64,000 nt of DNA from Burkholderiaceae bacterium (GCA_024235995.1 JACKLI010000001.1:248001-312000), one strand, 5' to 3'; positions 33,738-43,161 are shown, counted from the stretch's first letter. Numbers and translations are program-made. Notes: generated from the letters alone by a model not told the origin.

Positions 33738-34040
33738 TCAGGCGGCTTCGCCGACGGCCAGGTGAAAGCCGTTGGCCAGCGCCTGGCGCGTGGCCTCGCG
33801 CACTTCGGCGCGCGTCACGGTGCTGGTGGGCTCGGGCGTGGCCTGGGCGCTCATCTCGCCAGCGGCCGGCAGCTGGCGCGCGGCGTCGGCGCGCACGTCC
33901 TGGCGTTGCAGCGAGCTGTTCAGCACCACGGCCTGGCCGGCAAACGGCGCTTCACCGGCGGCCGGCTGCAGCGAGCCGGCAAAGGCGCTGCCCGACAGCA
34001 GCAGGACGGCGGCGGCGATGGAGGCGTTGAGTTTTTTCAC
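33738..34040 (-). CDS. DUF4148-type small secreted protein, copy B
   Basis: The mature protein is the same as that of copy A at 6079-6381, with a Sec signal peptide ending SAFA. The start codon used by copy A (ATG) is GTG here. AAGGA is still in place seven bases upstream, so translation probably begins at the GTG, perhaps less efficiently. An in-frame ATG at 34055 would add MKECI. It is divergent from the LysR gene of copy B. Confidence 0.82.
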   Translation of the reverse strand: MKKLNASIAAAVLLLSGSAFAGSLQPAAGEAPFAGQAVVLNSSLQRQDVRADAARQLPAAGEMSAQATPEPTSTVTRAEVREATRQALANGFHLAVGEAA

Positions 34041-34181
34041 GATGCATTCCTTCATATCGGTACGTTGATCCCGCGGCCGACCGGCCGTGCGGGGCTCGAA
34101 GGTGTGTGTTGCGGCCTTCGATGGAACGTAGTTTGTGCCGATCGCGGTGTTTAAAAAAGCCCTTCGGAACGATTTCACTTG

Positions 34182-34194
34182 TTCCATATCGGAA
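34182..34194. promoter_or_regulatory. Inverted repeat TTCC-ATATC-GGAA, candidate LysR binding site (copy B)
   Basis: This dyad is identical to that at 5922-5934 in reverse complement. In this copy the overlapping dyad GGAAC-10 bases-GTTCC is perfect, against one mismatch in copy A. Confidence 0.45.
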
Positions 34195-34205
34195 ATAATG
34201 TCGCC

Positions 34206-35165
34206 ATGGACTCCCTCGACCTCATCCAGACCTTCCGCGAAGTCGCCCGGCGCGGCAGCTTCTCGGCCACGGCGCGCGCGCAGGGCGTGTCGCCGGCCAG
34301 CGTCAGCAAGTCGATCGCGCAGCTGGAGGCGCGCTTCGGCCTGCGCCTGTTCAACCGCACCACGCGCAAGGTGTCGCTGACCGACGCCGGGCAGCTGCTG
34401 TTCGAGCGCAGCGGCGCGCTGCTGGAGCTGATCGACCTGACCCAGGGCGAGCTGCACCAGCGCGCCACGCGCCCCAGCGGGCGGCTGCAGCTGACGGCCC
34501 CGCACGCGCTGATGCAGACCGACCTGCCGGCCCTGCTGGGCCAGTTCATGCTGCAGTACCCCGAGGTGACCCTGGACCTGCACGTGACCGACCGCGTGCT
34601 CAATCTGGTCGAGGAGGGAATCGACCTGGCGTTTCGCATCGGTCCGATCGACGACGCCAACCAGATCGTGCGGCGCCTGGTGCCGATCGACTTCGTGGCC
34701 GCCGCCGCGCCGGCGTACTGGCGCGCGCACGGCAAGCCCAGCCATCCGCGCGATCTGCTCACGCACGCGCAGCTGGCCCACAACCTGTACGGCGAGGCGC
34801 CGCGCTGGCAGTTCAGCGTGCAGGGCAAGCCGCTGGAGCTGGCGCTGCAGCCGCGCTTTGCCGCCACCAGCCAGACCCCCCTGATCGCCCTGGCGATGCA
34901 GGGCCTGGGCGTGATCTGGGGTGCGCGCCGCGCGCTGGCGCCGCACCTCGAGCGCGGCGAGCTGGAGAGCGCGCTGGAGGCGTTCTCACCCACCGACGTC
35001 TGGCTGCACGTGGTCTACATGCAGCGGCGCCACAACAGCGCGGCGCTGCGCGCGCTGCTGGCGCACCTGGAGGAATTCGCCCAGGCCTTCAGGCAGGCCG
35101 AGGCCGCCAAGCCGGCGCGTCATGCGATGGCCCCATCCAAGCGCCGACCGATAGCGTCGGCATGA
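34206..35165 (+). CDS. LysR-family transcriptional regulator, copy B
   Basis: The protein has 319 residues and the same helix-turn-helix and effector domain as copy A (4978-5910). Three conservative substitutions were noticed (Ile, Ala and Thr for Val, Glu and Ala). Because the duplicated block ends at 35125, the C-terminus differs: it runs on as RHAMAPSKRRPIASA rather than RHADCR. Both copies therefore make nearly the same DNA-binding protein and are expected to cross-regulate both DUF4148 genes. Confidence 0.9.
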   Translation: MDSLDLIQTFREVARRGSFSATARAQGVSPASVSKSIAQLEARFGLRLFNRTTRKVSLTDAGQLLFERSGALLELIDLTQGELHQRATRPSGRLQLTAPHALMQTDLPALLGQFMLQYPEVTLDLHVTDRVLNLVEEGIDLAFRIGPIDDANQIVRRLVPIDFVAAAAPAYWRAHGKPSHPRDLLTHAQLAHNLYGEAPRWQFSVQGKPLELALQPRFAATSQTPLIALAMQGLGVIWGARRALAPHLERGELESALEAFSPTDVWLHVVYMQRRHNSAALRALLAHLEEFAQAFRQAEAAKPARHAMAPSKRRPIASA

Positions 35166-35312
35166 ATCCCGACGTCATCGATCGGAGTCATGCCCCAGCG
35201 CTGGGTTGTGGGCGCGCAGCCTTGCCTGGCTGGGCTAGGACCGGCGGCGGTGGAGCGCCGCGAGCGGCGGCTCAAGCCGGCGTTCGGGACGATCTTTTGG
35301 GACAATGGGCGC

Positions 35313-36629
35313 ATGAACGCGCCCGATGTCTCCCTCACCATGCAAGCCCTGGGCCGCCAGGCCCGCGACGCCTCGCGCGCCATGGCGCGCGCGCCGGTGG
35401 CGGCGCGCAACCAGGCGCTGCGCGAGCTGGCGCGCCTGCTGCGCGCCAACGTCGAGCCCCTGCAGGCTGCCAACGCACGCGACCTGGCGCGCGCCGGCGA
35501 GCTGAGCGCGCCGATGCGCGACCGCCTCAAGCTCACGCCGCCCATCGTCGAGACCTGCGCCCAGAGCTGCGAGCAGCTGGCCGCCATGCCCGACCTCATC
35601 GGCGACATCGTGGGCCTCAGGCAGCAGCCCAGCGGCATCCGCGTGGGGCAGATGCGCGTGCCCATCGGCGTATTCGGCATGATCTACGAGAGCCGCCCCA
35701 ACGTCACCATCGAGGCCGCCAGCCTGTCGATCAAGAGCGCCAACGCGGCCATCCTGCGCGGCGGCAGCGAGGCCATCGAGTCCAACACCGCGCTGGCCGC
35801 CCTGGTGCAGCAGGCGCTGGCGGCCGCCGGCCTGCCGCCCGCGGCGGTGCAGCTGGTGCCGACCACCGATCGCGCCGCCGTCGGCCTGCTGATCGCCATG
35901 CCCGAGTTCGTCGACGTGATCATCCCGCGCGGCGGCAAGGGCCTGATCGAGCGCATCAGCCGCGAGGCCAAGGTGCCCGTCATCAAGCACCTGGACGGCA
36001 ACTGCCACACCTATGTGGACGAGCCGTGCGAGCTGGAGCTGGCCGTGAAGGTGGTGGACAACGCCAAGACGCAGAAGTACAGCCCCTGCAACGCCACCGA
36101 AAGCCTGCTGGTGGCGCGCGGCGTGGCACCGGCCTTCCTGCCGCGCATCGGCACCGCGTTCGCGGCCAAGGGCGTGGAGATGCGCTGCGACGCCGAGGCG
36201 CTGGCCATTCTCAAGCAAATGAGGCCGCTGGCCGGCGCCGACAAAGCCCAAGCAGCTATCGATATCGAAGCACTTTTGAAGCCGGCGCAGGAGTCCGACT
36301 GGTTCGAGGAATACCTGGCGCCCATCATCAGCATCAAGGTGGTGGCCGGCCTGGACGAGGCCATCGCCCACATCAACCGCTACGGCAGCCACCACACCGA
36401 CGCCATCCTGACCACCGACCACCGCCACGCCCAGCGCTTTCTGCGCGAGGTGGATTCGGCCAGCGTCATGGTCAACGCCAGCACGCGCTTTGCCGACGGC
36501 TTCGAGTACGGCCTGGGCGCCGAGATCGGCATCAGCACCGACAAGTTCCACGCCCGCGGGCCGGTGGGCCTCGAGGGGCTGACCTCGCTGAAATGGGTGG
36601 TGCTGGGCGAGGGTGAAATCCGAAATTGA
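35313..36629 (+). CDS. proA: Glutamate-5-semialdehyde dehydrogenase (gamma-glutamyl phosphate reductase)
   Basis: The 438-residue enzyme performs the second step of proline synthesis. VPIGVFGMIYESRPNVT and the catalytic-cysteine region YSPCNATESLLV are visible, as is the C-terminal STRFADGFEYGLGAEIGIST. The start at 35313 gives the standard N-terminus; an in-frame extension upstream to 35190 is not supported. A short segment (about residues 300-320, KQMRPLAGADKAQAAIDI) is encoded by a dispersed repeat. The 147 bases between the LysR gene and this start hold only a GACAAT -10-like element. Confidence 0.95.
   Translation: MNAPDVSLTMQALGRQARDASRAMARAPVAARNQALRELARLLRANVEPLQAANARDLARAGELSAPMRDRLKLTPPIVETCAQSCEQLAAMPDLIGDIVGLRQQPSGIRVGQMRVPIGVFGMIYESRPNVTIEAASLSIKSANAAILRGGSEAIESNTALAALVQQALAAAGLPPAAVQLVPTTDRAAVGLLIAMPEFVDVIIPRGGKGLIERISREAKVPVIKHLDGNCHTYVDEPCELELAVKVVDNAKTQKYSPCNATESLLVARGVAPAFLPRIGTAFAAKGVEMRCDAEALAILKQMRPLAGADKAQAAIDIEALLKPAQESDWFEEYLAPIISIKVVAGLDEAIAHINRYGSHHTDAILTTDHRHAQRFLREVDSASVMVNASTRFADGFEYGLGAEIGISTDKFHARGPVGLEGLTSLKWVVLGEGEIRN
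36207..36270. repeat. Dispersed repeat in frame inside proA
   Basis: On the minus strand it reads ATAGCTGCTTGGGCTTTGTC, then CCGGCCAGCGGCC and ATTTGCTTGA, in the order of the intergenic copies (compare 7611-7670). The reading frame of proA passes through without a stop. Confidence 0.65.
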
Positions 36630-36675
36630 AAGCTCGGCCCCTTTACACTGCGGGAATTCCTGTGACGATGCGCCC

Positions 36676-37965
36676 ATGGTTCCCCACCTCATCACCGCCC
36701 TGAATGGCCCCATCAACGAGCTGGAGCAGCGCCTGCTCGATGCCACGCCGGTGATCGAGCGCTGGTTTCGCCTGGAATGGATGGAGCACACGCCGCCGCT
36801 GTACTGCTCGGTGGACATCCGCAACGCCGGCTTCAAGCTGGCGCCGGTGGACACCAACCTGTACCCCGACGGCTGGCACAACCTGTCGCCCGACACGCTG
36901 CCGCTGGCGGTGCAGGCGGCGCAGGCGGCGATCGAGAAGATCTGCCCCGAGGCGCACAACCTGCTGATCGTGCCCGAGAGCGGCAAGCCGTCGAGCTTTT
37001 ACCTGGCCAGCCTGGCGCGCCTGGCCGAGATCTTCGGCATGGCGGGGCTGAACGTGCGCCTGGGCTCGGTCGATCCGCTGCTCAAGCGCAGCACCACCAT
37101 GACGCTGGCCGACGGCCAGAAGCTGACGCTGGAGCCGGCGCAGCGCCAGCGCTTTCGGCTGGGCCTGAAGCACTTCGACCCCTGCACCATCCTGCTCAAC
37201 AACGACCTGCCCGACGGCGCGCCGGGCATCCTGGAAGACCTGCACGAGCAGTACCTGCTGCCGCCGCTGCAGGCCGGCTGGACGGTGCGGCGCAAGAGCC
37301 GGCACTTCCAGTGCTACGAGGACGTGAGCAAGCGCTTCGGCAAGCTGGTGGGCATCGACCCCTGGCTGATCAACCCGCTGTTCGCCACCTGCGGCGAGAT
37401 CGACATCCACGAGGCCTACGGCGGCGAATGCCTGCGCACCCACGTGGACGCGCTGCTGACCAAGATCCGGCGCAAGTACAAGGAGTACGGCATCCCCGAG
37501 AAGCCCTTCGTCGTCGTCAAGGCCGACCACGGCCCGCGCGGCATGGGCATCATGACGGTGCGCGACGTGAAGGACCTGGCCGACATCGGCGCCAAGGCCG
37601 CGCTCCCGGCCGACGGCGGGCCCATGCCCACGGGCGAGGTCATCATCCAGGAGGGCGTGCTGACCGGCGAGCGCATTCACGACGCAGTGGCCGAGCCGGT
37701 GGTCTACATGATCGACCGCTACGTGGTGGGGGGCTTCTACCGCATCCACGCCGAGCGCGGCGGCGACGACAACCTGAACGCGCCGGGCGCGCGCTTCGTG
37801 CCCCTGCCCTTTGCCGGCAACGCCCACCTGCCGCGCCCCGGCGCCAAGGGCGAGGCGCGCGCGCCCAACCGCTTCTACATGTACGGCGTGATCGCCCGCC
37901 TGGCCATGGTGGCGGCCAGCTACGAGCTGGAAGCCACCGACCCCGAGTTGCTGGACGCGGCCTGA
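36676..37965 (+). CDS. gshA: Glutamate--cysteine ligase (proteobacterial ferrooxidans-type)
   Basis: The 429-residue enzyme makes gamma-glutamylcysteine, the first step of glutathione synthesis. It is of the family seen in betaproteobacteria and Acidithiobacillus rather than the E. coli GshA type: PLYCSVDIRNAGFKLAPVDT and VVKADHGPRGMGIMTVRDV are visible landmarks. The start MVPHLITALN was taken because upstream in-frame codons lack a ribosome binding site. gshB is at 50608, separated by the kup genes, the CoA transferase and the accessory island. Confidence 0.92.
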   Translation: MVPHLITALNGPINELEQRLLDATPVIERWFRLEWMEHTPPLYCSVDIRNAGFKLAPVDTNLYPDGWHNLSPDTLPLAVQAAQAAIEKICPEAHNLLIVPESGKPSSFYLASLARLAEIFGMAGLNVRLGSVDPLLKRSTTMTLADGQKLTLEPAQRQRFRLGLKHFDPCTILLNNDLPDGAPGILEDLHEQYLLPPLQAGWTVRRKSRHFQCYEDVSKRFGKLVGIDPWLINPLFATCGEIDIHEAYGGECLRTHVDALLTKIRRKYKEYGIPEKPFVVVKADHGPRGMGIMTVRDVKDLADIGAKAALPADGGPMPTGEVIIQEGVLTGERIHDAVAEPVVYMIDRYVVGGFYRIHAERGGDDNLNAPGARFVPLPFAGNAHLPRPGAKGEARAPNRFYMYGVIARLAMVAASYELEATDPELLDAA

Positions 37966-38026
37966 CACCCCCGGCGCGCCGCCGCGATCGGCGCACCCCG
38001 AATCGCCCCCCTCTGTCCTTCCATCC

Positions 38027-39898
38027 ATGGCCGAATCCAAGACCTCGCTGCCCACCTTGATGGTCGGCGCCATCGGCGTGGTGTTCGGCGACATCGGCAC
38101 CAGCGTGCTGTACACCGTCAAGGAGGTCTTCGGCGCCGGCCACGTGCAGTTCACGTCCAACAACGTCTACGGCGTGCTGTCGCTGATCTTCTGGACGCTC
38201 ACCATCATCGTCTCCATCAAGTACGTGGTGCTGGTGCTGCGCGCCGACAACAACGGCGAGGGCGGCCTGGTGGCCATGCTCACGCTGGCCTCCACCGCCG
38301 TGGCCGACCGGCCGGTGCTGCGGCGCGGCATGCTGGTGGTGGGCATCTTCGGCACCTGCCTGTTCTATGGCGACGGCGTGATCACGCCGGCCATCACCAC
38401 GCTGGGCGCGATGGAGGGCCTGGAGGTGGTCTCGCCCAACTTCGCCGATTACGTGATCCCGCTCACGCTGGTCGTGCTGTTCGCGCTGTTCCTGGTGCAA
38501 AAGCATGGCACCGCCGGCATCGGCCGCTTCTTCGGGCCGGTGATGCTGCTGTGGTTTGCCGTCATCGCCGCGCTGGGCGTGCTGCAGATCGCCCGCAACC
38601 CCCGCATCCTGTGGGCCCTGTCGCCGCACTACGCGCTGGCCTTCGCGGCCCAGCACCCGGGCGTCACCTTCATCACCCTGGGCGCGGTGGTGCTGTGCGT
38701 CACCGGCTGCGAGGCGCTGTACGCGGACATGGGCCACTTCGGCAAGCGCCCCATCCGCCTGGCCTGGTTCACCATCGCCATGCCGGCGCTGGTGCTCAAC
38801 TACTTCGGCCAGGGCGCGCTGCTGCTGGCCGAGGGCAGCGCGGCGGTCAAGAACCCGTTCTTCCACATGGCGCCCGACTGGGCCACGCTGCCGCTGGTGG
38901 GGCTGGCCACGGCCGCCGCCGTGATCGCCTCGCAGGCGCTGATCTCGGGCGCCTACAGCGTCACCAAGCAGGTCATCCAGCTGGGCTTTCTGCCGCACCT
39001 GACGATCCAGCACACCAGCGTGCGCGACACCGGGCAGATCTACATGCCGCTGGTCAACTGGGGCCTGTTCGTGATGATCGTGCTGGCCATCGGCATGTTC
39101 CGCTCGTCCAACAACCTGGCGGCCGCCTACGGCATCGCCGTGACCACCGACATGCTGATCACCACGGTGCTGACCTTCTTCGTGGTGCGCTACGCCTGGA
39201 AGTTCTCGCTGGCCCTGACGCTGGCGGCCACCGGCGTGTTTCTCACCGTCGACCTGCTGTTCTGGAGCTCCAACCTGCTCAAGCTGGTGCATGGCGGCTG
39301 GTTTCCGCTGGCCATCGCCGGCGCCATCTTTTTGCTGATGGTGACCTGGCGCGACGGGCGCGCGCTGCTGCACAGCGCGCTGCAGAACACGGCGCTGAAC
39401 CTCACCGACTTCCTGGAGGCGCTGTTTGCCTCGCCGCCCTCGCGGGTGGCCGGCACGGCGGTGTTCCTGACCCCCGACCCCAGCGTCGTGCCCAACGCGC
39501 TGCTGCACAACCTCAAGCACAACAAGGTGCTGCACGAGCAGAACCTGTTCGTCACCGTGCGCCCGCACGAGATCCCGTGGATCGGCCTGGACAAGCGCCT
39601 GGAGGTGCAGTCGCTGGGCCACGACTGCTGGCAGATCGTGCTGCACTACGGCTTCAAGAACGACCCCGACCTGCCCAAGGCGCTGGGCCTGCTGGCCGGG
39701 CGCGGCGTCAAGCTGGACCCCATGAGCACCAGCTACTTCCTGTCGCGCCACATCGTCACGCCCACCCCCGGCGCCGGCCTGATGCCCTGGCGCGAGAAGC
39801 TGTTCGCCTACATGCACCACATCGCCACGGACGCATCCGAATACCTGAACCTGCCCAGCAACGCAGTCGTGGAATTGGGCGGCAAAGTCGAGATCTGA
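38027..39898 (+). CDS. kup: Low-affinity potassium transporter Kup, first paralogue
   Basis: The 623-residue K+/H+ symporter has about 12 membrane helices and a cytoplasmic C-terminal domain. GAIGVVFGDIGTSVLYTVKE and GDGVITPAITTLGAMEGLEV are Kup signatures. It ends one base before the second kup gene. The two proteins are clearly homologous along the whole length but differ at many positions, so this is an old tandem duplication. Confidence 0.94.
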   Translation: MAESKTSLPTLMVGAIGVVFGDIGTSVLYTVKEVFGAGHVQFTSNNVYGVLSLIFWTLTIIVSIKYVVLVLRADNNGEGGLVAMLTLASTAVADRPVLRRGMLVVGIFGTCLFYGDGVITPAITTLGAMEGLEVVSPNFADYVIPLTLVVLFALFLVQKHGTAGIGRFFGPVMLLWFAVIAALGVLQIARNPRILWALSPHYALAFAAQHPGVTFITLGAVVLCVTGCEALYADMGHFGKRPIRLAWFTIAMPALVLNYFGQGALLLAEGSAAVKNPFFHMAPDWATLPLVGLATAAAVIASQALISGAYSVTKQVIQLGFLPHLTIQHTSVRDTGQIYMPLVNWGLFVMIVLAIGMFRSSNNLAAAYGIAVTTDMLITTVLTFFVVRYAWKFSLALTLAATGVFLTVDLLFWSSNLLKLVHGGWFPLAIAGAIFLLMVTWRDGRALLHSALQNTALNLTDFLEALFASPPSRVAGTAVFLTPDPSVVPNALLHNLKHNKVLHEQNLFVTVRPHEIPWIGLDKRLEVQSLGHDCWQIVLHYGFKNDPDLPKALGLLAGRGVKLDPMSTSYFLSRHIVTPTPGAGLMPWREKLFAYMHHIATDASEYLNLPSNAVVELGGKVEI

Positions 39899-39899
39899 C

Positions 39900-41783
39900 A
39901 TGAGCGCCGCCTCCGCCCCAATCAGCCGCTCCAGCCTGGGCGCGCTGATGCTGGGGGCCGTGGGGGTGGTGTTCGGCGACATCGGCACCAGCCCGCTGTA
40001 CGCCTTTCGCGAGGTGTTTGCCGACGGGCGTGTGCCGCTGTCGCCGCAGCACGTGATGAGCGCCACCTCGATGTTCATCTGGGCGCTGATCGTGGTGGTC
40101 GCCTTCAAGTACGTGGCCCTGGTCATGCGCGCCGACAACGACGGCGAGGGCGGCATGATGGCGCTGCTGGCGCTGGCCTCGCGCTCGGTGGGCGAGCGCC
40201 CCCGCCTGCGCGCCGGCATGCTGGCGGTGGGCGCGTTCGGCGTGGCGCTGTTCTTCGGCGACGGCGTGATCACGCCCGCCATCTCGGTGCTGTCGGCCGT
40301 CGAGGGCATGGAGGTGGCCGCCCCCGCGGCCAAGGCCGTCGTGCTGCCGATCACGCTGGTGGTGCTGGCCCTGCTGTTCGTGGTGCAGCGCCACGGCACC
40401 GAGCACATCGGGCGCTTCTTCGGCCCGGTGATGGTGCTGTGGTTCCTGGTGCTGGGCGCCGTGGGCGCGGCGCAGGTGCTGCGCCATCCGCAGGTGCTGG
40501 CGGCCGTCTCGCCGCACCACGCGCTGCGCTTCGTGTGGGAGCAGCCGCACCTGGCCTTCATCACGCTGGGCGCGGTGTTCCTGTGCCTGACCGGCGCCGA
40601 GGCGCTGTACGCCGACATGGGCCACTTCGGCAAGCGGCCCATCCGGCTGGCCTGGTTCATCCTGGTGATGCCGGCACTGATGCTCAACTACCTGGGCCAG
40701 GGCGCGCTGGTGCTCGCGCAGCCCAAGGCGGTCGAAAACCCGTTCTACCTGCTGGCGCCGCCCTGGGCGCTGGTGGGGCTGGTGGTGCTGGCCACCGCCG
40801 CCACGGTGATCGCCTCGCAGGCGCTGATCTCGGGCGCGTTCTCGGCCGCCAAGCAGTCGATGCAGCTGGACTTTCTGCCGCGCATGCGCATCGACCACAC
40901 CTCCAGCGAGGAGATCGGGCAGATCTACATCCGCGCCGTCAACTGGCTGCTGCTGGGCGGCGTGGTGCTGACCGTGGGCGTGTTTCGCAGCTCGTCGGCC
41001 ATGGCCGCGGCCTATGGCGTGTCGGTCAGCCTGCTGATGGTCATCACCACGGGCCTGACCTTCTTCGTGGTGCGCCACGGCTGGCACTACCCCCTGCCGC
41101 TGGCGCTGGCGGCCACCGGGGTGTTCCTGGCGGTCGACCTGGTGTTCTTCGGCTCCAACGCGCTCAAAATCGCCGACGGCGGCTGGTACCCACTGCTGAT
41201 CGCGGGGCTGGTCTACACCGTGATGACCACCTGGCGGCGCGGGCGCGAGCTGATCCGCGCCAACAACCGCGACCACGCGGTGGAGCTGCCGCTGTTCCTG
41301 GACGCGGTCTTCGTGCACCCGCCGGCGCGGGTGGCCGGCACCGGGGTTTTTTTGTGCTCGGTGGCCGACATCACGCCCAACGCGCTGCTGCACAGCCTCA
41401 AGCACTACAAGGTGCTGCACCAGCGCAACCTGTTCGTCAACGTGCGCAACCACGAGGTGCCCTGGGTGCCGCCCGGGCAGCGCCTGGAGATCGCCGCGCT
41501 GGGCCACGACTGCTGGCGCATCACGCTGCACTACGGCTTCAAGGACTCGATCGACCTGCCCGCCGCGCTGCGCGGCGCCACCGCCCAGGTGGGGCCGATC
41601 GACCCCATGCTGACCAGCTACTTCCTGTCGGCCACCACCATCGTGCCGCAGCCGGGCGGCGGCATGGCGGTGTGGCGCGAAAAGCTCTACACCCGCCTGC
41701 AGCTCAACGCCAGCTCGATGGCCGAGTTTCTGCATCTGCCGATCAACTCGGTGGTGGAGCTCGGAACACAAATCGAGATTTGA
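39900..41783 (+). CDS. kup: Low-affinity potassium transporter Kup, second paralogue
   Basis: The 627-residue protein has the same architecture as its upstream neighbour, with GAVGVVFGDIGTSPLYAFRE and GDGVITPAISVLSAVEGMEV. It starts one base after the first kup stop, so the pair is co-translated or coupled. Paired Kup proteins may have different affinities or pH dependence; the sequence does not say which. Confidence 0.94.
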   Translation: MSAASAPISRSSLGALMLGAVGVVFGDIGTSPLYAFREVFADGRVPLSPQHVMSATSMFIWALIVVVAFKYVALVMRADNDGEGGMMALLALASRSVGERPRLRAGMLAVGAFGVALFFGDGVITPAISVLSAVEGMEVAAPAAKAVVLPITLVVLALLFVVQRHGTEHIGRFFGPVMVLWFLVLGAVGAAQVLRHPQVLAAVSPHHALRFVWEQPHLAFITLGAVFLCLTGAEALYADMGHFGKRPIRLAWFILVMPALMLNYLGQGALVLAQPKAVENPFYLLAPPWALVGLVVLATAATVIASQALISGAFSAAKQSMQLDFLPRMRIDHTSSEEIGQIYIRAVNWLLLGGVVLTVGVFRSSSAMAAAYGVSVSLLMVITTGLTFFVVRHGWHYPLPLALAATGVFLAVDLVFFGSNALKIADGGWYPLLIAGLVYTVMTTWRRGRELIRANNRDHAVELPLFLDAVFVHPPARVAGTGVFLCSVADITPNALLHSLKHYKVLHQRNLFVNVRNHEVPWVPPGQRLEIAALGHDCWRITLHYGFKDSIDLPAALRGATAQVGPIDPMLTSYFLSATTIVPQPGGGMAVWREKLYTRLQLNASSMAEFLHLPINSVVELGTQIEI

Positions 41784-41818
41784 TGCCGAATCGGCCTGTC
41801 GCCCGCATCGGCATTGCG

Positions 41819-41860
41819 CAAACAGCTATTTAATTCATAGCAATAAGCTGGCCAGGCAGT
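41819..41860. repeat. Partial dispersed repeat between kup and CoA transferase
   Basis: AAACAGCTATTTAATTCATAGC followed by AAGCTGGCC is a degenerate fragment of the dispersed family between two convergent genes. Confidence 0.4.
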
Positions 41861-43062
41861 CACTGGACGATGCCGCGCTGGCGCAACTGCGCGATCTGCG
41901 GCGCCGTCAGGCCCATCTCGCGCAGCACCGCATCGCTGTCCTCGCCCAGGTGCGGCGCGCTGCTGCGCACGCCGCCCGGCGTGGCCGACAGCTTGGGCAC
42001 GATGCCGGGCACCGTCACGGTGTCGCCGTCGCGCGTGCGCTGCGCCAGCAGCATGCCGCGCGCCTGGTAGTGCGGGTCTTGGGCGATGTCGCGCGCGGTG
42101 TAGACCTTGCCGGCGGGCACGCGCGCGGCGGCCAGCGCGTCCAGCACCGCCTGCACCGTGCGCGGCTGCGTCCAGGCGCCGATGGCGGCGTCGATCTCGG
42201 CCACGCGCGCCACGCGGCCGGCGTTGCCGGCCAGGTCGGGCGCGTCGGCCAAATCGGGCCGGCCAATGGCGGCCATCAGCCGCTTGAAGATGCTGTCGCC
42301 GTTGCCCGCCACCAGCACCCAGCCGTCCTGGCACGGGTAGGCGTTGCTGGGCGCGATGCCGGGCAGCGCGCTGCCGCCGGGCTCGCGCACCACGCCGAAG
42401 GCGCTGTACTCGGGGATCAGGCTTTCCATGCAGTTGAACACCGCCTCGTGCAGCGCCACGTCGATCACCTGCCCCGCGCCGCCGTGCGCCGTGCGGTGGT
42501 GCAGCGCCAGCAGCACGCCGATGACGCCGTGCAGCGCCGCCAGCGTGTCGCCGATGGACACGCCCACGCGCACCGGCACGCGGCCCGGCTCGGCCGTCAG
42601 GTGCCGCAGGCCGCCCATGGCCTCGCCCACCACGCCAAAGCCCGGCAGGTCGCGGTACGGCCCGCTCTGGCCGTAGCCGGAGATGCGCAGGATGATGAGC
42701 CCGGGGTTGAGCGCGTGCAGCTGCTCGGGCGCCATGCCCCAGCCCTCCAGCGTGCCGGGGCGGAAGTTCTCGATCAGCACGTCGGCCTCGGCGATCAGCC
42801 GGCGCGCGATGTCCTGGCCCTCGGCCGCGCGCAGGTCCAGCGCCAGCGAGCGCTTGTTGCGCGACTGCACCTGCCACCACACCGAGGTGCCGTGCTGCAG
42901 CAGCCGCCAGCTGCGCAGCGGGTCGCCCGCGCCCGGCGGTTCGATCTTGATGACGTCAGCACCAAAGTCGCCCAGTGTCTTGCCGGCAAAGGGGCCAGCG
43001 ATCAGCTGGCCCATCTCGATCACGCGCAGGCCGGCAAGGGGGGTGGCTGGACGGGTGCTCAT
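41860..43062 (-). CDS. CaiB/BaiF family CoA transferase (class III)
   Basis: The 400-residue enzyme moves CoA between carboxylic acids. PLAGLRVIEMGQLIAGPFAG, then LGDFGADVIKIEPPGAGDPLR and NKRSLALDLR are class III signatures; the catalytic aspartate would be in this family's central region. The start MSTRPATPL at 43062 is preferred to longer options. It could be a formyl-, succinyl- or carnitine-type transferase; no neighbour fixes the substrate. Confidence 0.9.
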   Translation of the reverse strand: MSTRPATPLAGLRVIEMGQLIAGPFAGKTLGDFGADVIKIEPPGAGDPLRSWRLLQHGTSVWWQVQSRNKRSLALDLRAAEGQDIARRLIAEADVLIENFRPGTLEGWGMAPEQLHALNPGLIILRISGYGQSGPYRDLPGFGVVGEAMGGLRHLTAEPGRVPVRVGVSIGDTLAALHGVIGVLLALHHRTAHGGAGQVIDVALHEAVFNCMESLIPEYSAFGVVREPGGSALPGIAPSNAYPCQDGWVLVAGNGDSIFKRLMAAIGRPDLADAPDLAGNAGRVARVAEIDAAIGAWTQPRTVQAVLDALAAARVPAGKVYTARDIAQDPHYQARGMLLAQRTRDGDTVTVPGIVPKLSATPGGVRSSAPHLGEDSDAVLREMGLTAPQIAQLRQRGIVQ

Positions 43063-43161
43063 GCGGGCATTGTGCATCCGGCCCCACTGAACAGCAGCGC
43101 GAAGACGCCGTCTGACAGAGCAGGCCCCGATGCTGATATGTACGTTGGCACGACGACACGA

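Larger units (their letters stand above)
33646..35125. repeat. 1.48 kb inverted duplication, copy B
   Basis: The block is the reverse complement of 4991-6470 from CTGAGCGCCCGAAAG at 33646 to the CGCGTCATGC ending at 35125. It includes the terminator, the DUF4148 gene, the divergent promoter region and nearly all of the LysR gene. It lies between holA and proA. Confidence 0.9.
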
